Assembly: GCA_030770545.1 (NCBI GenBank)
Contig: CM061106.1
Location: forward strand, 3,746,001-3,810,000
Length of the DNA: 64,000 bases
Direction: 5' to 3'
Source: Macropodus opercularis
Taxonomy: Eukaryota; Chordata; Actinopteri; Anabantiformes; Osphronemidae
Position 1 is the first letter of the stretch; every line of letters starts with the position of its first letter. The notes under the pieces are model-generated. The model saw nothing but the letters and a program-made list of their open reading frames with translations, ran no database searches and was not told the DNA's origin. Positions 1 to 11,220 of the stretch are shown here, piece by piece. Made by a program: the position numbers and the translations under genes.

Positions 1-689
1 ACGGACCCGAAACCTCATGAACTAAGTCATTCGCGGAGCCATCGGGAGGATCATAGACGTTGTGCTGAGCTCTGGAAGACTTGCTTTGATCGCCTCACAA
101 CCTGGAGGATCGCCGACTGACAGCCAGTCCGTTGTTTTTGTTTTATAAGGACTATTTGTGTTTTCTGACTCTCTGATTTTGAAAGGTCTAATCTGGCGTC
201 TTTGTTTTTGCTGCTTCCCCTGAGGTTGTGTCAGCAAACCATGACACGGCGACTGTGGCCAGCGTAACATTTCTACCCCAAGCATGAAGGGCTTCGTCCC
301 AAACTCTGCATCGACATTACTTTATGTGCTGGCGACCGTTTATCAGATGTGTGAAGCTGAGTTGTTCATGGAGGCTGAGTTGTGTGGAAGTGTTAGACAA
401 AACGTGTCTGTTTTCACTCCCTCCTCACTTTTCGCTTCCAAACAGCCTTTTACCTGAATTGTTTCTCAGTTGCTGAGTGCAGCCAGTTCCTGTTATCAGC
501 TCGAACATTCCTTCCTGCTCCTACACTCAATCTCACCCTGCTCGTTGGTTATCAGCCTCAGCAACACACATCTACACATGACCTCTTTGCACATTAACCT
601 TAAATACACAGTTATACCATATCAAATGTTTCACGTTTCTTTCTTTCAACCTGACACTAGAAAAAGACGGATAGAGGTTGTGTGTTTTA
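1..689. other. No gene recognised
   Basis: Short open frames only, none with a recognisable domain. The stretch ends where a LINE fragment begins. Confidence 0.4.
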
Positions 690-759
690 CAGACGACATG
701 ATGTGAGGTTTGTTATGTGGAGGTGCTGCACCTTTAAGGACGTCAACGCTGTTAAACAC

Positions 760-1090
760 CACAGAAATGCATTGAAGGTATGGGTGATGACAGGGTGTTG
801 GGATGTGGGGACTTTAATGCTCATAGCATGTTGTGGGGAGATTATAGAAGGACTGTTGGAGGAAATGTATATGGTTTGCTTGAATGATGGCAGGGGAACT
901 AGGAATTAAAATTAAGGAGGAATGAAATGGAAAGCAGGTCCCTGGTGGACGGATGAGGCATTGCAGTTAAAGAAAGGAATAAAGCACTAAGAGTATTAAA
1001 AAGAATTCATACTTTCTTTAATCTAATGGAATATAAGAAGGCACAAGCGAAGGGTTAGAAAAATAATACGAAGAGAGAAGAAGCAGAGTT
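760..1090 (+). mobile_element. I-clade-like LINE fragment, endonuclease region
   Basis: Translation around 800-905 shows a GDFNAHS-like motif followed by LWG, the signature of the apurinic-type endonuclease of LINEs. Downstream, around 930-1090, come residues of the form GPWWTDEAL and YKKAQAK, as found between endonuclease and reverse transcriptase in I-clade LINEs. The frame is broken by several stops and indels, so this is a dead 5' fragment. A 3' part of a similar LINE (RNase H) lies at about 39.2-40.4 kb. Confidence 0.6.
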
Positions 1091-1290
1091 TTTGTAATAA
1101 GAAATGAAGAACAACTCTGTGGTTTTTAGCACCAATTATAATAACCTCAGTTTTATCTAAGTTTAGTTGTAGGAAGTTATGGGACATCCAGGATTTGATA
1201 TCATTTAAACACGTTTGAAGTTTGACTAATTGATTTGTTTCATCTGGTTTCATAGACAAATATAGCAGTGGAAATGTATGTGTTTCCTAA
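1090..1290 (-). mobile_element. L2-type LINE fragment, reverse-transcriptase C-terminal part
   Basis: The minus strand encodes a segment with IKSWMSHNFLQLNLDKTEV, which matches the conserved region after the YADD motif of L2-type reverse transcriptases. Only about 40 residues are recognisable, so it is a short relic. It abuts the LINE endonuclease fragment on the other strand. Confidence 0.6.
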
Positions 1291-1748
1291 TAATATTAGA
1301 GAGGAGACTGAAAGGTATTGGACCAAGACCAGAACCCTGTGGAACAACGAAGCTAATTTTTGTGTGGATGGAAGATTGATCATGAATATTAACAAATAAG
1401 ACTTAAACCATCCCAGTGCTTTGCCTTTAATCCAACGCTATGTTCCAGTCTCTGTATCTCTGTATCTTGTGATCTATCGTATCAAATGGACAGCACAAGT
1501 ACAGAAACTAGACCATTGTCTGAAGCTGTGAGATCATTAGTGACTCTAATCAGAGCTGTTTCCATCTGTCTATGATGTATTTGTGATATATATAATTTAG
1601 GTGGTCGGGGAGCAGACGCCGTCTCAGTAGGAGTGTTACAGTTACGAGTGGGTGGCGGCTGTAGAGAGTCTGCAGAGAAGCGTGTCAGACTGCGACTCTG
1701 GGTCCTGGTCTCCACTCTGGGTTGTCACGGTTTAGGGAGTCTAATAAA
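1291..1748. other. Repeat-like intergenic DNA without gene
   Basis: No domain seen on either strand. The text has the look of decayed LINE-derived sequence but I could not assign it. Confidence 0.3.
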
Positions 1749-1753
1749 CTTGG

Positions 1754-2663
1754 TGTTACAACTTGGACTTTCTTCCCCACCAGGGGGAGTTATTGTAGAT
1801 TGGTTTGAGTTCTTTGTGTTCTTTTTCAGCCACCGTACCTGCCATCTTGTTCACACCTGTTTTGCATTGTCCACTCACCTTAGTTCCTTTTATACCGGTT
1901 GTTTTGCATTTCCCCTTTGCTGGCTCGTTAGGAATGTTATGCTTTTGGTATTGCAGGCATTGAGTGCTACCTTGTTCCTGTATGTATGTGTTTGGTATTA
2001 GTATAACCCGCATTTCTTGTGTTACAGTTCGTCTGTCTTACAGCATGTTTGTTTTTGTTCCTTCGTGTTTGTTAGCCCCCCGTGCTTGTGAGTATCTGTC
2101 CTAAGTCTTTGTCCCAGTTCTGTCTTCCCTGAGTTTCATGTCTCCATTCGTGTAGTCTTTGTTTCTGTGTGCTCGCGTTGTATGCACTATGTTTTCCTGT
2201 AGGGGTCGTATGTATGAGTTAGTATTAGAGTTGTTAGTCCTGGGTTTTGTTATTAGATTGTGTATTTGTCTAGTTTTGTAACTTCAGGTTTTGAGTTTGT
2301 GTTTCAGTCTGTGGTTCGTCTGTAGTCCTTATGAATGAGATTGTTGCGTCACGTTAGTGTTGGTGTTAGTACACTGTTCCTGGTGTTTTGTGTTCGGTTC
2401 ATGTTTTGTCTTTTCTTAAAGATTAAAATTATCATTACTACCCGAGTCTGTGGTCATGCGAGTGGGTCCTTTTCCAGTTAAGTGTCCTAGAGAGTTTGCA
2501 AGAGCGAGTTTGATGATTCAGGGGAAAGGCTCGGGAGGAACTTTCCCCGTTTCGGTGTTTTGCCGCCATCCAGTGGCGATTTAAGGAGTCAGCACCAGGG
2601 CCTCAGGTTTCCTACCCCTGGGACTCCAGTTTCAGTTTGTCGTAGAGTGCCAGTTTTGTAACA
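1754..2663 (+). mobile_element. Solo LTR of an LTR retrotransposon
   Basis: The segment starts TGTTACAA and ends TTGTAACA, giving perfect short inverted termini with the TG...CA rule of LTRs. It is flanked by the 5-bp direct repeat CTTGG (1749-1753 and 2664-2668), as expected for integrase-made target duplications. An ATTAAA-type polyadenylation signal lies near 2420. The last ~110 bases are related, on the opposite strand, to the first ~110 bases of the LTRs at 24211 and 30023 (shared block with a CCAGGGGTAGG core and an AAATCGCCACTGG core). No internal region remains, so it most likely arose by LTR-LTR recombination. Confidence 0.8.
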
Positions 2664-2668
2664 CTTGG

Positions 2669-2984
2669 CCATGTTACTAGAGAGCAGAGGTGGCGATGAA
2701 GCGATGACAAGGGGCTAAACATGTCATCACTGGTCACATTGGGGAGGGGTCCAGAGAAAAATTCATCTTTTCCGTCTGGTTGAACAGACTCAGGCTTGTT
2801 GCTCTGCTGCAGGTTGTGGAGTCTAAGATGTCGACAATAATCCTGTGACGTGTTGGACTCAGGTAACAGATGGTTTCAACATGCTCACTATTCTGTGACC
2901 AGTTTTCATTTCCAGTTTTCATTTACGGTCATGTTGGTGTTTTTGTGTGAACATACTCAAATGTCACAACTGAAACTTTTGTTA
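2669..2984. other. No gene recognised
   Basis: Nothing recognisable on either strand between the solo LTR and the Ig-receptor remnant. Confidence 0.35.
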
Positions 2985-3836
2985 TGTGACAGATTCTAGT
3001 TTACTGGTGTGAGTCAAGCTTTGGGTCCAGCATCAGCATCATCAGCATCACTGTCTCTGGTGAGATCAGACTGTGGAGTTAGTGTTGATGAGTCTGTGTG
3101 GACATGGATGAAATGCTGTAGTTTGTCTCTGTGTTGAGGTGGATCAGTGATCCTGCAGAGTCCTGTCCTCCCTGTGATGGAGGGACATGATGTCAGTCTG
3201 AGCCTACAGGTCACATGACCATCCACCATGTCACCAAGTCTGACGAAGGAGCCTATAAATGCAGCATCAGAGCTTTTGGAGAGTCTCCTTCCAGCTGGAT
3301 CTCTGTCTCTGGTCAGCAGTTAAACATGTTAATGTCTCTAATGGTCTTTTTATGTACGGTAAAATAAATTGTAGTATTATTTGGGTTCATTACAGAGAAA
3401 CCAACCACCACAGTCCGAACCTCTGTAGATGCCTCCTCCTCCTCCTCTTTCTCCGGCTCTGTTTGTGTTTCCGTTTGTTGCCTCCATCTTTGTTTTGCTT
3501 TTACTGGTTCTGACGGTGAGACACAGACTTTGTTAAGACACAACGTGTTTAGCATGTTACCGATATCAAATCCACCTTCTACTGATGCAATAAAAGCAGC
3601 AGCTCAGTGTCTGAATGGAAACAATCCCGTCTCTTCTTGTCCATTGATCTTCTGCTGTTAATAGGTTACTGTTTGATTTAGCTGCAGCAGAGGAACCTGA
3701 GGAACGTGACATCACGTACAATGACATCAAAACCTTCCATCGCCAGCCGAATTTGAATTTATTCCTACACACTCTTATTGAGAGATGTCCTTGTGAAAAT
3801 CGAGTTAAAATGTTTTGCGTTCTGTTTTTACAGTAG
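2985..3836 (+). pseudogene. Decayed Ig-superfamily receptor, Fc-receptor-like, with ITIM-like tail
   Basis: Four exon remnants lie in order. About 2985-3059 encodes an Ig-domain end (YWCESSFGSS, then ITVS) before a GT donor at 3060. About 3150-3310 carries parts of a second Ig domain (VMEGHDVSLSL, then DEGAYKCSIRAFGES), but the two halves are in different frames with a stop between. The middle of the domain is lost. 3396-3515 encodes a Ser/Thr stalk and a hydrophobic, Cys-rich membrane segment. 3682-3836 encodes a cytoplasmic tail with ITYNDI, which fits the ITIM pattern, and ends at TAG 3834-3836. The last two exons are joined in phase 1. The 5' end is missing. The family resembles fish Fc-receptor-like or leukocyte Ig-like receptors; the exact family is inferred. 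Confidence 0.6.
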
Positions 3837-5380
3837 TTCTTCATGCTTCGTCTTCCTTGTTCAGCAGACTCTGTCTTATCTGATCAAGCTCTTCAGCAGA
3901 CAGTTGACTGGTTAAAAGTTAATAAATATCCTGTCTTTAAGTGGAAGCTTACATGAAAAAAAACAACGATATACAGAGATCAATGGATTCGAAGCAATGG
4001 TGCTAAAACTACAAGTTTAAATATAACTATAACTATGTTGAAGGAGTTCCCAGGCTTGCAGACAATGCAAGTTAAAAGGTAAAAGTTTATTTTATTATTT
4101 TGTTTTTAACTACCACCATCATAGTACAGTTATTCTGTACAGTTTTGTTTACTGAAAAATTGTGACACTTGTGTTGATCAAATGGACTATTTCCAAATTT
4201 CGCCATGTCTGGTTGGTTCCTCATGCTCACAGTTCAGTTTGTGTCTGTAACAGAAGGAAACTAAATGTCGTGGTCCGATGAGGTCGAAGGGAGCAGAGCT
4301 GTTCCTGGGCTCAGGTCAGGAGGCTGCGGGTCGGTGAGGCAGTGTCCTGCTGTCAGACATCAGTCAGGGCTGCTGTGACTCAGCCTGAGCCTCCAACACA
4401 ATGACACCAGTGCTTGTTTGACTGTGTGTATTGGTCTTATTGTTGTGTTTTAGCTTTTAATTTAATTCGTTTTCTGGTGCTTTGTGTCCTGCTGCTGTAA
4501 CTGGGACGTTTCCTATTGGATGAACACAAGTTGGTCTTGTCTTTACCTGAGCTTCGTGTCTGTCTCTGGCTCTCTAAGGGGAAGACCAAACCCTGTGACG
4601 TCACAGCTCACGTTACTTTGCTCAGGGAGGGAGGATGGGAGTGTCTACTCCTCTGGCTGCTTCCCAGAGAGACTGTCTCTCGTCCTCCTGCAGAAGAAAA
4701 TCGTTTTTTTCTTTCTCTCTTTCTATAATAACAATAATGCATGTGGATCGCTCAGCCTCTTTTTTTACGGTGGGGTCGTTTTGACCCGTCAAAGGCCCAC
4801 AAGGATTACCCACATTTTATGTCTTTGCAGGAACTAATATTAATATAATTATATTATTCATATTTAGCCTTGCTTCACACAGAGGTCATGTTTTTCCAAC
4901 CATAACCATCTGAGCTGTTACACCTATTACTAAGAGAATCTGTATAACCAAGACCTAGGTCTGAGGCTTTATCACTAACTGTGTTTATTATTAATTACAT
5001 ATCTATGTTTCTACAAAGACAATTTATTTAACATTATTTAATAATAATAATAATAATAATAATATTTAATATTATGTAGTTGTGCCACATGTTAAACATT
5101 TTACATAATGAGGTTGAGGTCGTTTTTAAAAACATCTATAAACATTTTTTAATTTTTTAAACCATTTTAGGAGCAACAAGTTTAACTGTGCATGATTCAT
5201 GGAGCTATGAATAAAATCCCCAGAGTTTTGTGCGGCAGCGCATTAAAGGACGCTGACGCTTGGACTGCGTTGATTTCTATTCCTGGAAACTGGGTTTTAA
5301 CAATGACGGAAGGGAGAAGGTGAGAACAAGAGTCAGATTAACATCAGCAGCAGGATCAACGCTTCCTGATCACAGAAACA
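3837..5380. other. Intergenic DNA, AT-rich, with a TAA microsatellite
   Basis: No coding domain found. A (TAA)n run sits at about 5041-5062. Around 4760-4800 a GGGGTCGTTTTGACCC palindrome resembles the ends of fish piggyBac-type MITEs, but I could not find the second end. Confidence 0.35.
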
Positions 5381-5404
5381 CATCACACCACAAAGTCGAC
5401 CGCA

Positions 5405-5466
5405 ATGAGGAGCTTCCTGCTCTACTCTGTGTCGTTCTGTTTCTTTCTGTTGCCTCACATTGACTC
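5405..5466 (+). CDS. Possible signal-peptide exon of an unidentified receptor
   Basis: An ATG in fair context (accgcaATGa) opens a frame of about 20 residues: MRS, then a strongly hydrophobic stretch (LLYSVSFCFFLLP), then HIDS. Directly after comes GTTAGT, a plausible splice donor. This is the shape of the first coding exon of Ig-type or other secreted or membrane immune proteins in fish. No matching downstream domain exon was found before the NLR gene, so it may be an orphan exon or a chance frame. Product unknown. Confidence 0.3.
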
Positions 5467-5469
5467 TGT

Positions 5470-6519
5470 TAGTGTCACACTGTCAGGATTTAAACATGAG
5501 CTGGACCCAGTTGAGAGAAAAGGTCCTTCGTTCTCCAGCTTTAACATTTGAGTCTATGAGGCTGGTGTCATTTCTTGGTCGTTAGTTTGTGCTTTGCCTG
5601 GTTTGACGTCACGTGATGTTGTTCTCTCTGTGTCTGAGCCGTCTGGATGAAACCCTGACGTCTTTTCCAGACTTTGGCTTTGAATAAAACCTGTTCCTCT
5701 AATTAGTAGTTCACCTTTCCTCCATAGTACTACTGAGTACACCCTCCCTCTGTCTGTCAGGGTGGGAGCAGGTGCTTTCAGTGCTGACACACTGTCATTA
5801 ATATCATCGCCATTACTGAACTATTCAAACTGAAGCTATGAATACAAATGATCACACACACACATCATCCAACCTTTACTGTTACTGTATGACACGAGAC
5901 ACGATGTGTTCACTGACCAGCTGCGTAACGACGTCTGTCTCTGCCTGAGAGAAGGGATGTGCACGATATGCACATGTGTCAGCAGAGCTGTGTTTACCTT
6001 AGTTTGAGCTGCTGTGACCCTGAAGGGCATTCAACACTGCTCCCTAGTGGACACAACAGCTGATGTCACCTGTTTAGGGTCAAAGTAGCGAACGTTTGCA
6101 TCTAAAATGTTGAGAAAAAGGGGTCTGGAAGGGTTTTATTGAAACCCAAACATGTGGACTTCGTGTTCTCTGACGTCACTGCTTGAGACCATGTTTGGTG
6201 ACGCTAAACATCTGTCCTTCCAACTCCAACGAGGTGTTTAAAGATCAGCTGTGAGTCCGGTGAACTGACGAGCTGCCTAAACCTCCTGCGGGTCTTTCTC
6301 TCCAGTCAGAACCGGCCATGATTCATCAGAGCCTCTGACGTGACAACACACTGCTGATGTGAGACTCTGTTAAACTTATGCCCGTTACAGGAGGTGGAGC
6401 AGAGGCCAGCAGTTCAGCTGCTGTCAGCACTGGTCGCCGTGATGAAGGCTGCAGGAGGAGCCAGTTTTACTAGCAAAGGGTATTTTAGTTGTGACGTAAT
6501 TTATGGAAAAGTTAAGGCA
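5470..6519. other. No gene recognised
   Basis: No domain on either strand. The region ends in the 3' part of a LINE. Confidence 0.35.
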
Positions 6520-7300
6520 TTTTTTCCTTATGCTCCCAACAGAACGCTTCGTTCTCAGAGCGCTGGTCTACTTGTGATTCCTAGAGTTTCTAAATGTAGA
6601 ACGGGAGGCAGAGCCTTTAGCTCCAAGCTCCTCTATGTGGAACCAGCTTCCAGTTCAGGTTCGAGAAGCAGACACCCTCTCTAGTTTTAAAACTAGGCTT
6701 AAAACATTTCTTTCTGACAAAGCGTATAGTTAGAGATGGTTCTGGTCACTCTGAACCATCTCTTAGTTAAGCTGCTATAGACTTAGATGCTGGGGGACGT
6801 CCTTCATTCACTGAGCTCTTTTCAGTTTCTTCTATCCGCTAACATGCCTCCATGTCCACATGTGACTAACTTTGTCTCTTTTCTCTCCTAGTTGTGTTTC
6901 TCTCTTTCTGTCTCTCTCTATTCTCATCTACAGGTATCATCAGACTCAGAGTCGTGTGTCTCCAGTGTTCAGTTGCTGGTCCAACCATCCTGCTTGTGTC
7001 TGTTGCTGCTTGTTTTGTTGTTGTTGTCTTGTTTTCTCGCTTTTCTATTCCTTCACCCACAACGCCGTATCCGCCTGGTCCTTACCGTCGCTGGCACTTC
7101 TCCCAGAGTCGGTGCCGGCGACTCATGACAGAACACCCACCAGTTGGTTCTGAGCCAACGTCACTGGACTGTTCTCTTTTCTACACCCTCAGACCCAACA
7201 TGCTGAGGAGCTAAAGAGCTTTAAACCTGACGGAGCCTCTCTTTGACCAGGCTGAACTGTACTGAACTACACTACAGATACTTTACACTCTGGACTGACA
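6520..7300 (+). mobile_element. L2-type LINE, 3' fragment
   Basis: The plus strand encodes the C-terminal end of an L2-type LINE ORF2 (YAPNRTLRSQSAGLLVIPRV, then GGRAFS, then with a frameshift SSFKTRLKTF), followed by 3' untranslated sequence. The untranslated part from about 6730 to 7070 is repeated, in opposite orientation, at 56530-56880 inside the LINE in the SRCR gene intron, which confirms that it is a dispersed element. The frame is broken once near 6630. Confidence 0.75.
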
Positions 7301-8996
7301 TCTGTCACATCTGTTACATCCGTCTTCATCTTCTAAATTAACACAGTGTGAAAAAAGCAGATGACGTGTTTGTCACAGGAAGTGTGATGTGTGAATTTCT
7401 AGATATTTATAGTTTCTCTGTCTCTGAGCAACAAACAAACTCTAGTTTGTCTTTTCTTTGTTTCTGTCTGTGGCGTCTGTTCTGAACTGAACCAAGTTCT
7501 GTTGCATCAGTGTTGAGCCTTCAGAAGGTTTAATCAGACTGGGCCACCTTCATCTGTTTTCTTCTATCTGTTGCTGTGCAGCGGCTCTGATCCAACCAGA
7601 GCAGACGCTCTCTCACAACCACAGAGTCTTAACAGACATGTGGATTGACTGGCTCCCAGCCTGCAGCTTGGCCCGGTCCCGGTTTGGAGGTGAGCACTTA
7701 GATTTTACAGTCAGAGCTACTCATCTCATCTCAACTTTCACAAAACCATCACGTTAGTTAGTCTGAGCTGTGCAACCTTACGTTGTACTGACAGGACGAT
7801 GGTTCCCACCACAACAGACACAGAGCTCCCAGACACACGGCTGCTCTCAGAGACGTTCTGTGGACTGGAGGACGGTTCTAAGTGTCTGGTCCTGAAGAGG
7901 AAGCAGAAGAAAACGTGGTGGTATCGCTTTCCATCAGGTCTAGAGACGCTGCTAGAGACACAGTCTCAGTCAGTCACAGGACTCCTGTGTCCTGCTGGAC
8001 TAACTCCATCCTCAGGGATGTTTCTGACACTTTGGTAGATTTCCACCTCCTCCATCCTCCACCTCCCTGTTGTGTCTCCGTTTTTTGGAAACATCCGGTT
8101 TGGTATAAATGTCTGACATGTTGAGAGCAGCTGCTTCACTTCCTGCTACTGAAGTTCTGTTGCAGTTACCAACGGAAGAGGATCAGCTGCTTCAGAGGAG
8201 ATGGAGGAAGTAGCAGAATCATTAATTAATCGACTGGATAAAACTGTCAACACGTGACTGTGAAACTTGAAATTTGAAGTGAGCGACATGTCAGTGTTGG
8301 TCCAGATGCTGTGACTCACCTGGAGAACTGACGTCAGTGACATCACCCAGGTGATGTTTTTGAGGAGCCCTGAAACGTGAGTTGCAATTACTGCACTTAC
8401 ACAGCATGAATCCATTTGAAGCATTTGAGCCTCTGCTCACATCACTGAAGACTGAAGGTGGATTAAAATGGGAGTTTTCACTATTTGAGTTGAACAGGGA
8501 ACCAGGCTCATTCAACGACTGCTGAGCTTTCCTGTTTTTTTTTCTGGTTGCACCTCTTCTGTCCTGCCTCCAGTGTCTCTGTGCCAGTTAGTTGAAACAC
8601 TGAACATTCAGCAAACACAAACGCACTGTACAGCACATTTATTCATACATAAGTCAAATATAGAAGTAGAATAGCTTTAATAGTCGATGGGTAAGAGAGA
8701 ACGTTAAGTGTCAGAGTTTAGTGAAATTGTGGGTGAAAGCACGACAAGCCACAAGTGGCTCAGTGCTTCATGATGCTTCCGTTTCGCCATCATTAATTTC
8801 AGTTGCTAACATTAATAATGACGTCATTGATCTCCTCCCCTCAACAGTGATTGGATCCTTGTAACGTCTTGACACTGACATTTTTGAACACTCCGTCCGT
8901 TCAAACTGCTGCTTAGAAGCTCGATAAGTGATGAGACGTAACGAGGCTTGGTTCACGTTGGTCACGTGATTCAACACGAACCACGACTCAGCGACG
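7301..8996. other. No gene recognised; weak exon-like segments
   Basis: Two segments have exon-like edges (about 7580-7690, CAG before and GTGAGC after; about 7796-8036, ACAG before) but encode nothing I recognise. Treated as non-coding. Confidence 0.3.
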
Positions 8997-9035
8997 GCAT
9001 CTGCCTCTTGAAGCGGAACTTCAAGAGGCAGATGC
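8997..9035. repeat. Perfect 17-bp inverted repeat (hairpin)
   Basis: Left arm 8997-9013 (GCATCTGCCTCTTGAAG) and right arm 9019-9035 are exact reverse complements, separated by a 5-base loop CGGAA. The stem has no mismatch. It lies about 2.2 kb upstream of the NLR pyrin exon. Confidence 0.85.
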
Positions 9036-11220
9036 TGCGTCGAGGAGCATCTGCAGCTGGACGAGCTGCTTCTGATGCTGCGGATCCTCAGGTCAGTTCA
9101 CTGTGTTTCACACTCACTCAGTTCTGAGAGTCAGGAACCAGACGCTGATAAACCCTCGTCCGTCTTCCGTGAGCGAGGCTCTGACACCGTGGACGTGGGG
9201 AACCAGGGTCTGAGTGAAGCCTGAGTTTCCAGCTGCTTCCTCTCTTGTTTCCAGTTCATCTCGGACTGTGAGGTTGTTCAGCTCACTCCGTGTTTTCACT
9301 TCTTTCCTAAGGTAGAACAGGAGTCAGAGCGAGTTCCGTCCGCGGGAGCGCGCATCGCCTCCAGACTAGAACAGTGCCCGCGACTACATCCGCTTATTTC
9401 TCTCAAACTGCCACAACTGCTAAATAGTTAGAAAATGTTTGTTCCTAAACATGTTTACTCCACATTTTCTGTATGTTTGAAATGACACCAGTGAAGGACT
9501 GCAGTGCTGTTTACTACATGGAATAAAAAGTGTGAAGGTAGAGACAAGAGAAAGAAGGAAGTAAACTCCTGACGTCTTGTACTTACACATATTCCAGAAA
9601 AGTTAGGACGTTTTTTAAATTTGAATAAAATGAAAAGACTTTCAACTACACAAGTCAATATTTTATTCAAAATAGAACATAACAAATGTTTAAACTGAGA
9701 CTTTTTCCAGTAAATTAACTCATCAAATTTGATGCCTGCTACAGGTCTTGAAATAGCCAACAAAGGTATATGAGAAAGCAGGACATTTTGAAAAGATTAA
9801 TTTTGGAATGCTGGGATGGTGTTCATGTGATACTGACCAATAAATATGTCAAAAGTAACTGCATGTCTTTCTATCTGCGAAAAACTGTTTTACTTCTGTC
9901 CAAAAATGTAAATATGGAAAAAATGACTGCGTGATGTCCTGTTTAATTTTAATCTGTGTTTCCCTCTGTGCATCTAAAAGGCTTCTCTGCTCTCCTGGTA
10001 TAATCGCCTGCAAATGTTAGTAACGTCATCATATGAATGGTTGTATATACAGGCTTATATAGTTGCAATGTTCATTTGATTTTATTTCAAACAGTCTACA
10101 AAGCAGCCATACTGAGCCAACCTCAGGTTGTTAAAGCTTCTCACCTGGAGGCTGAGGTATGAATAATAAAATTATTAAAATACATGCATTGTCTGTTAAA
10201 ATAGCTCCACACCAACCACATCTAAACCACATTTAACGTAGATGTCAACACCTCACCTCATTCTCTATTTCTCTCTGAGGGGCCATGTTAAAAATATCCT
10301 CATAGAATATTTTGTGCACTTTGTACGGTCTGAGGTAACAGTATTTAACAGTAGATATCAAATACTTGGTACATTGAATTGAAACATCTGTAAGAAGCCA
10401 GAAATGTGATTGTGTTTATGACCTTAAGTGATCACTGTACTGGAATTTAACTGAATACTAATAATAATACAGACTTTATATGCCACTTTAAATTACAGAG
10501 ATACACCATGAAACTGCCTGTTTCAAACAGAATCAGTAATCTGCACCAGCATGAGCCTCACAAGAAGCCAAAAGACGACAAACGTCACAATGTCCTGACG
10601 TCTTGCAGAATCCAGCTGACACTTAATTAGACTCATCATTAAAAGCATCACCAGCGCTGCTCTACTTAGTGCTAGCTGGACAATGACTAACTTTACTTTA
10701 TTATATCGACGGAACTTATATCTGGCTAAACTGGTCTCACACAAGTATAGAAAAGAGTCAAATGGACTGAATGTTTATGCTGCAGAGCAGTGCAGGAAAA
10801 GTCTGATTGATTAGAATTGTCTTGTTTCATACAGTACAATGCTGTAGTCTATAGACTGGGAACCTGGGTGGACAGGGGATCATCATGCCTTCCACCCTGA
10901 GGACTTTTACAAACCTAGGTCCAATATTGAACATGCACCTGAGTTTGATGACCTGCTGTTTGACTGTTTTGAAATGAAAGCACTTATCATTATTTCATAG
11001 AGAAAACAAAACAGCGAAGATGTCACATGAGAGCAGAGAGAGACTAGCAAAGCTGGACACAATGGAGAAATGCTCATCTATAGATTGACTGAGATCTTTA
11101 TATTCAGTGATTCTCACGTCCTCTTAAACAGAGTTTAGTCTAGAGGTTCAGTTAAATGTGTGGTTTGAAAGTTGCTGAGACTTGAATGATGAGTAATAAT
11201 TATGCTTAATCTTCCTGCAG
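9036..11220. other. Upstream region of the NLR gene
   Basis: No coding domain seen. The stretch should hold the promoter and 5' untranslated exon or exons of the NLR gene, since a good acceptor (CTTCCTGCAG, ends 11220) opens the exon that carries the start codon. I could not place the transcription start. Confidence 0.35.

Noticed and set aside
7580..8036. Two exon-like segments with CAG and GT edges
   Set aside because: Their translations contain no recognisable domain and the phases do not connect to a neighbouring gene.
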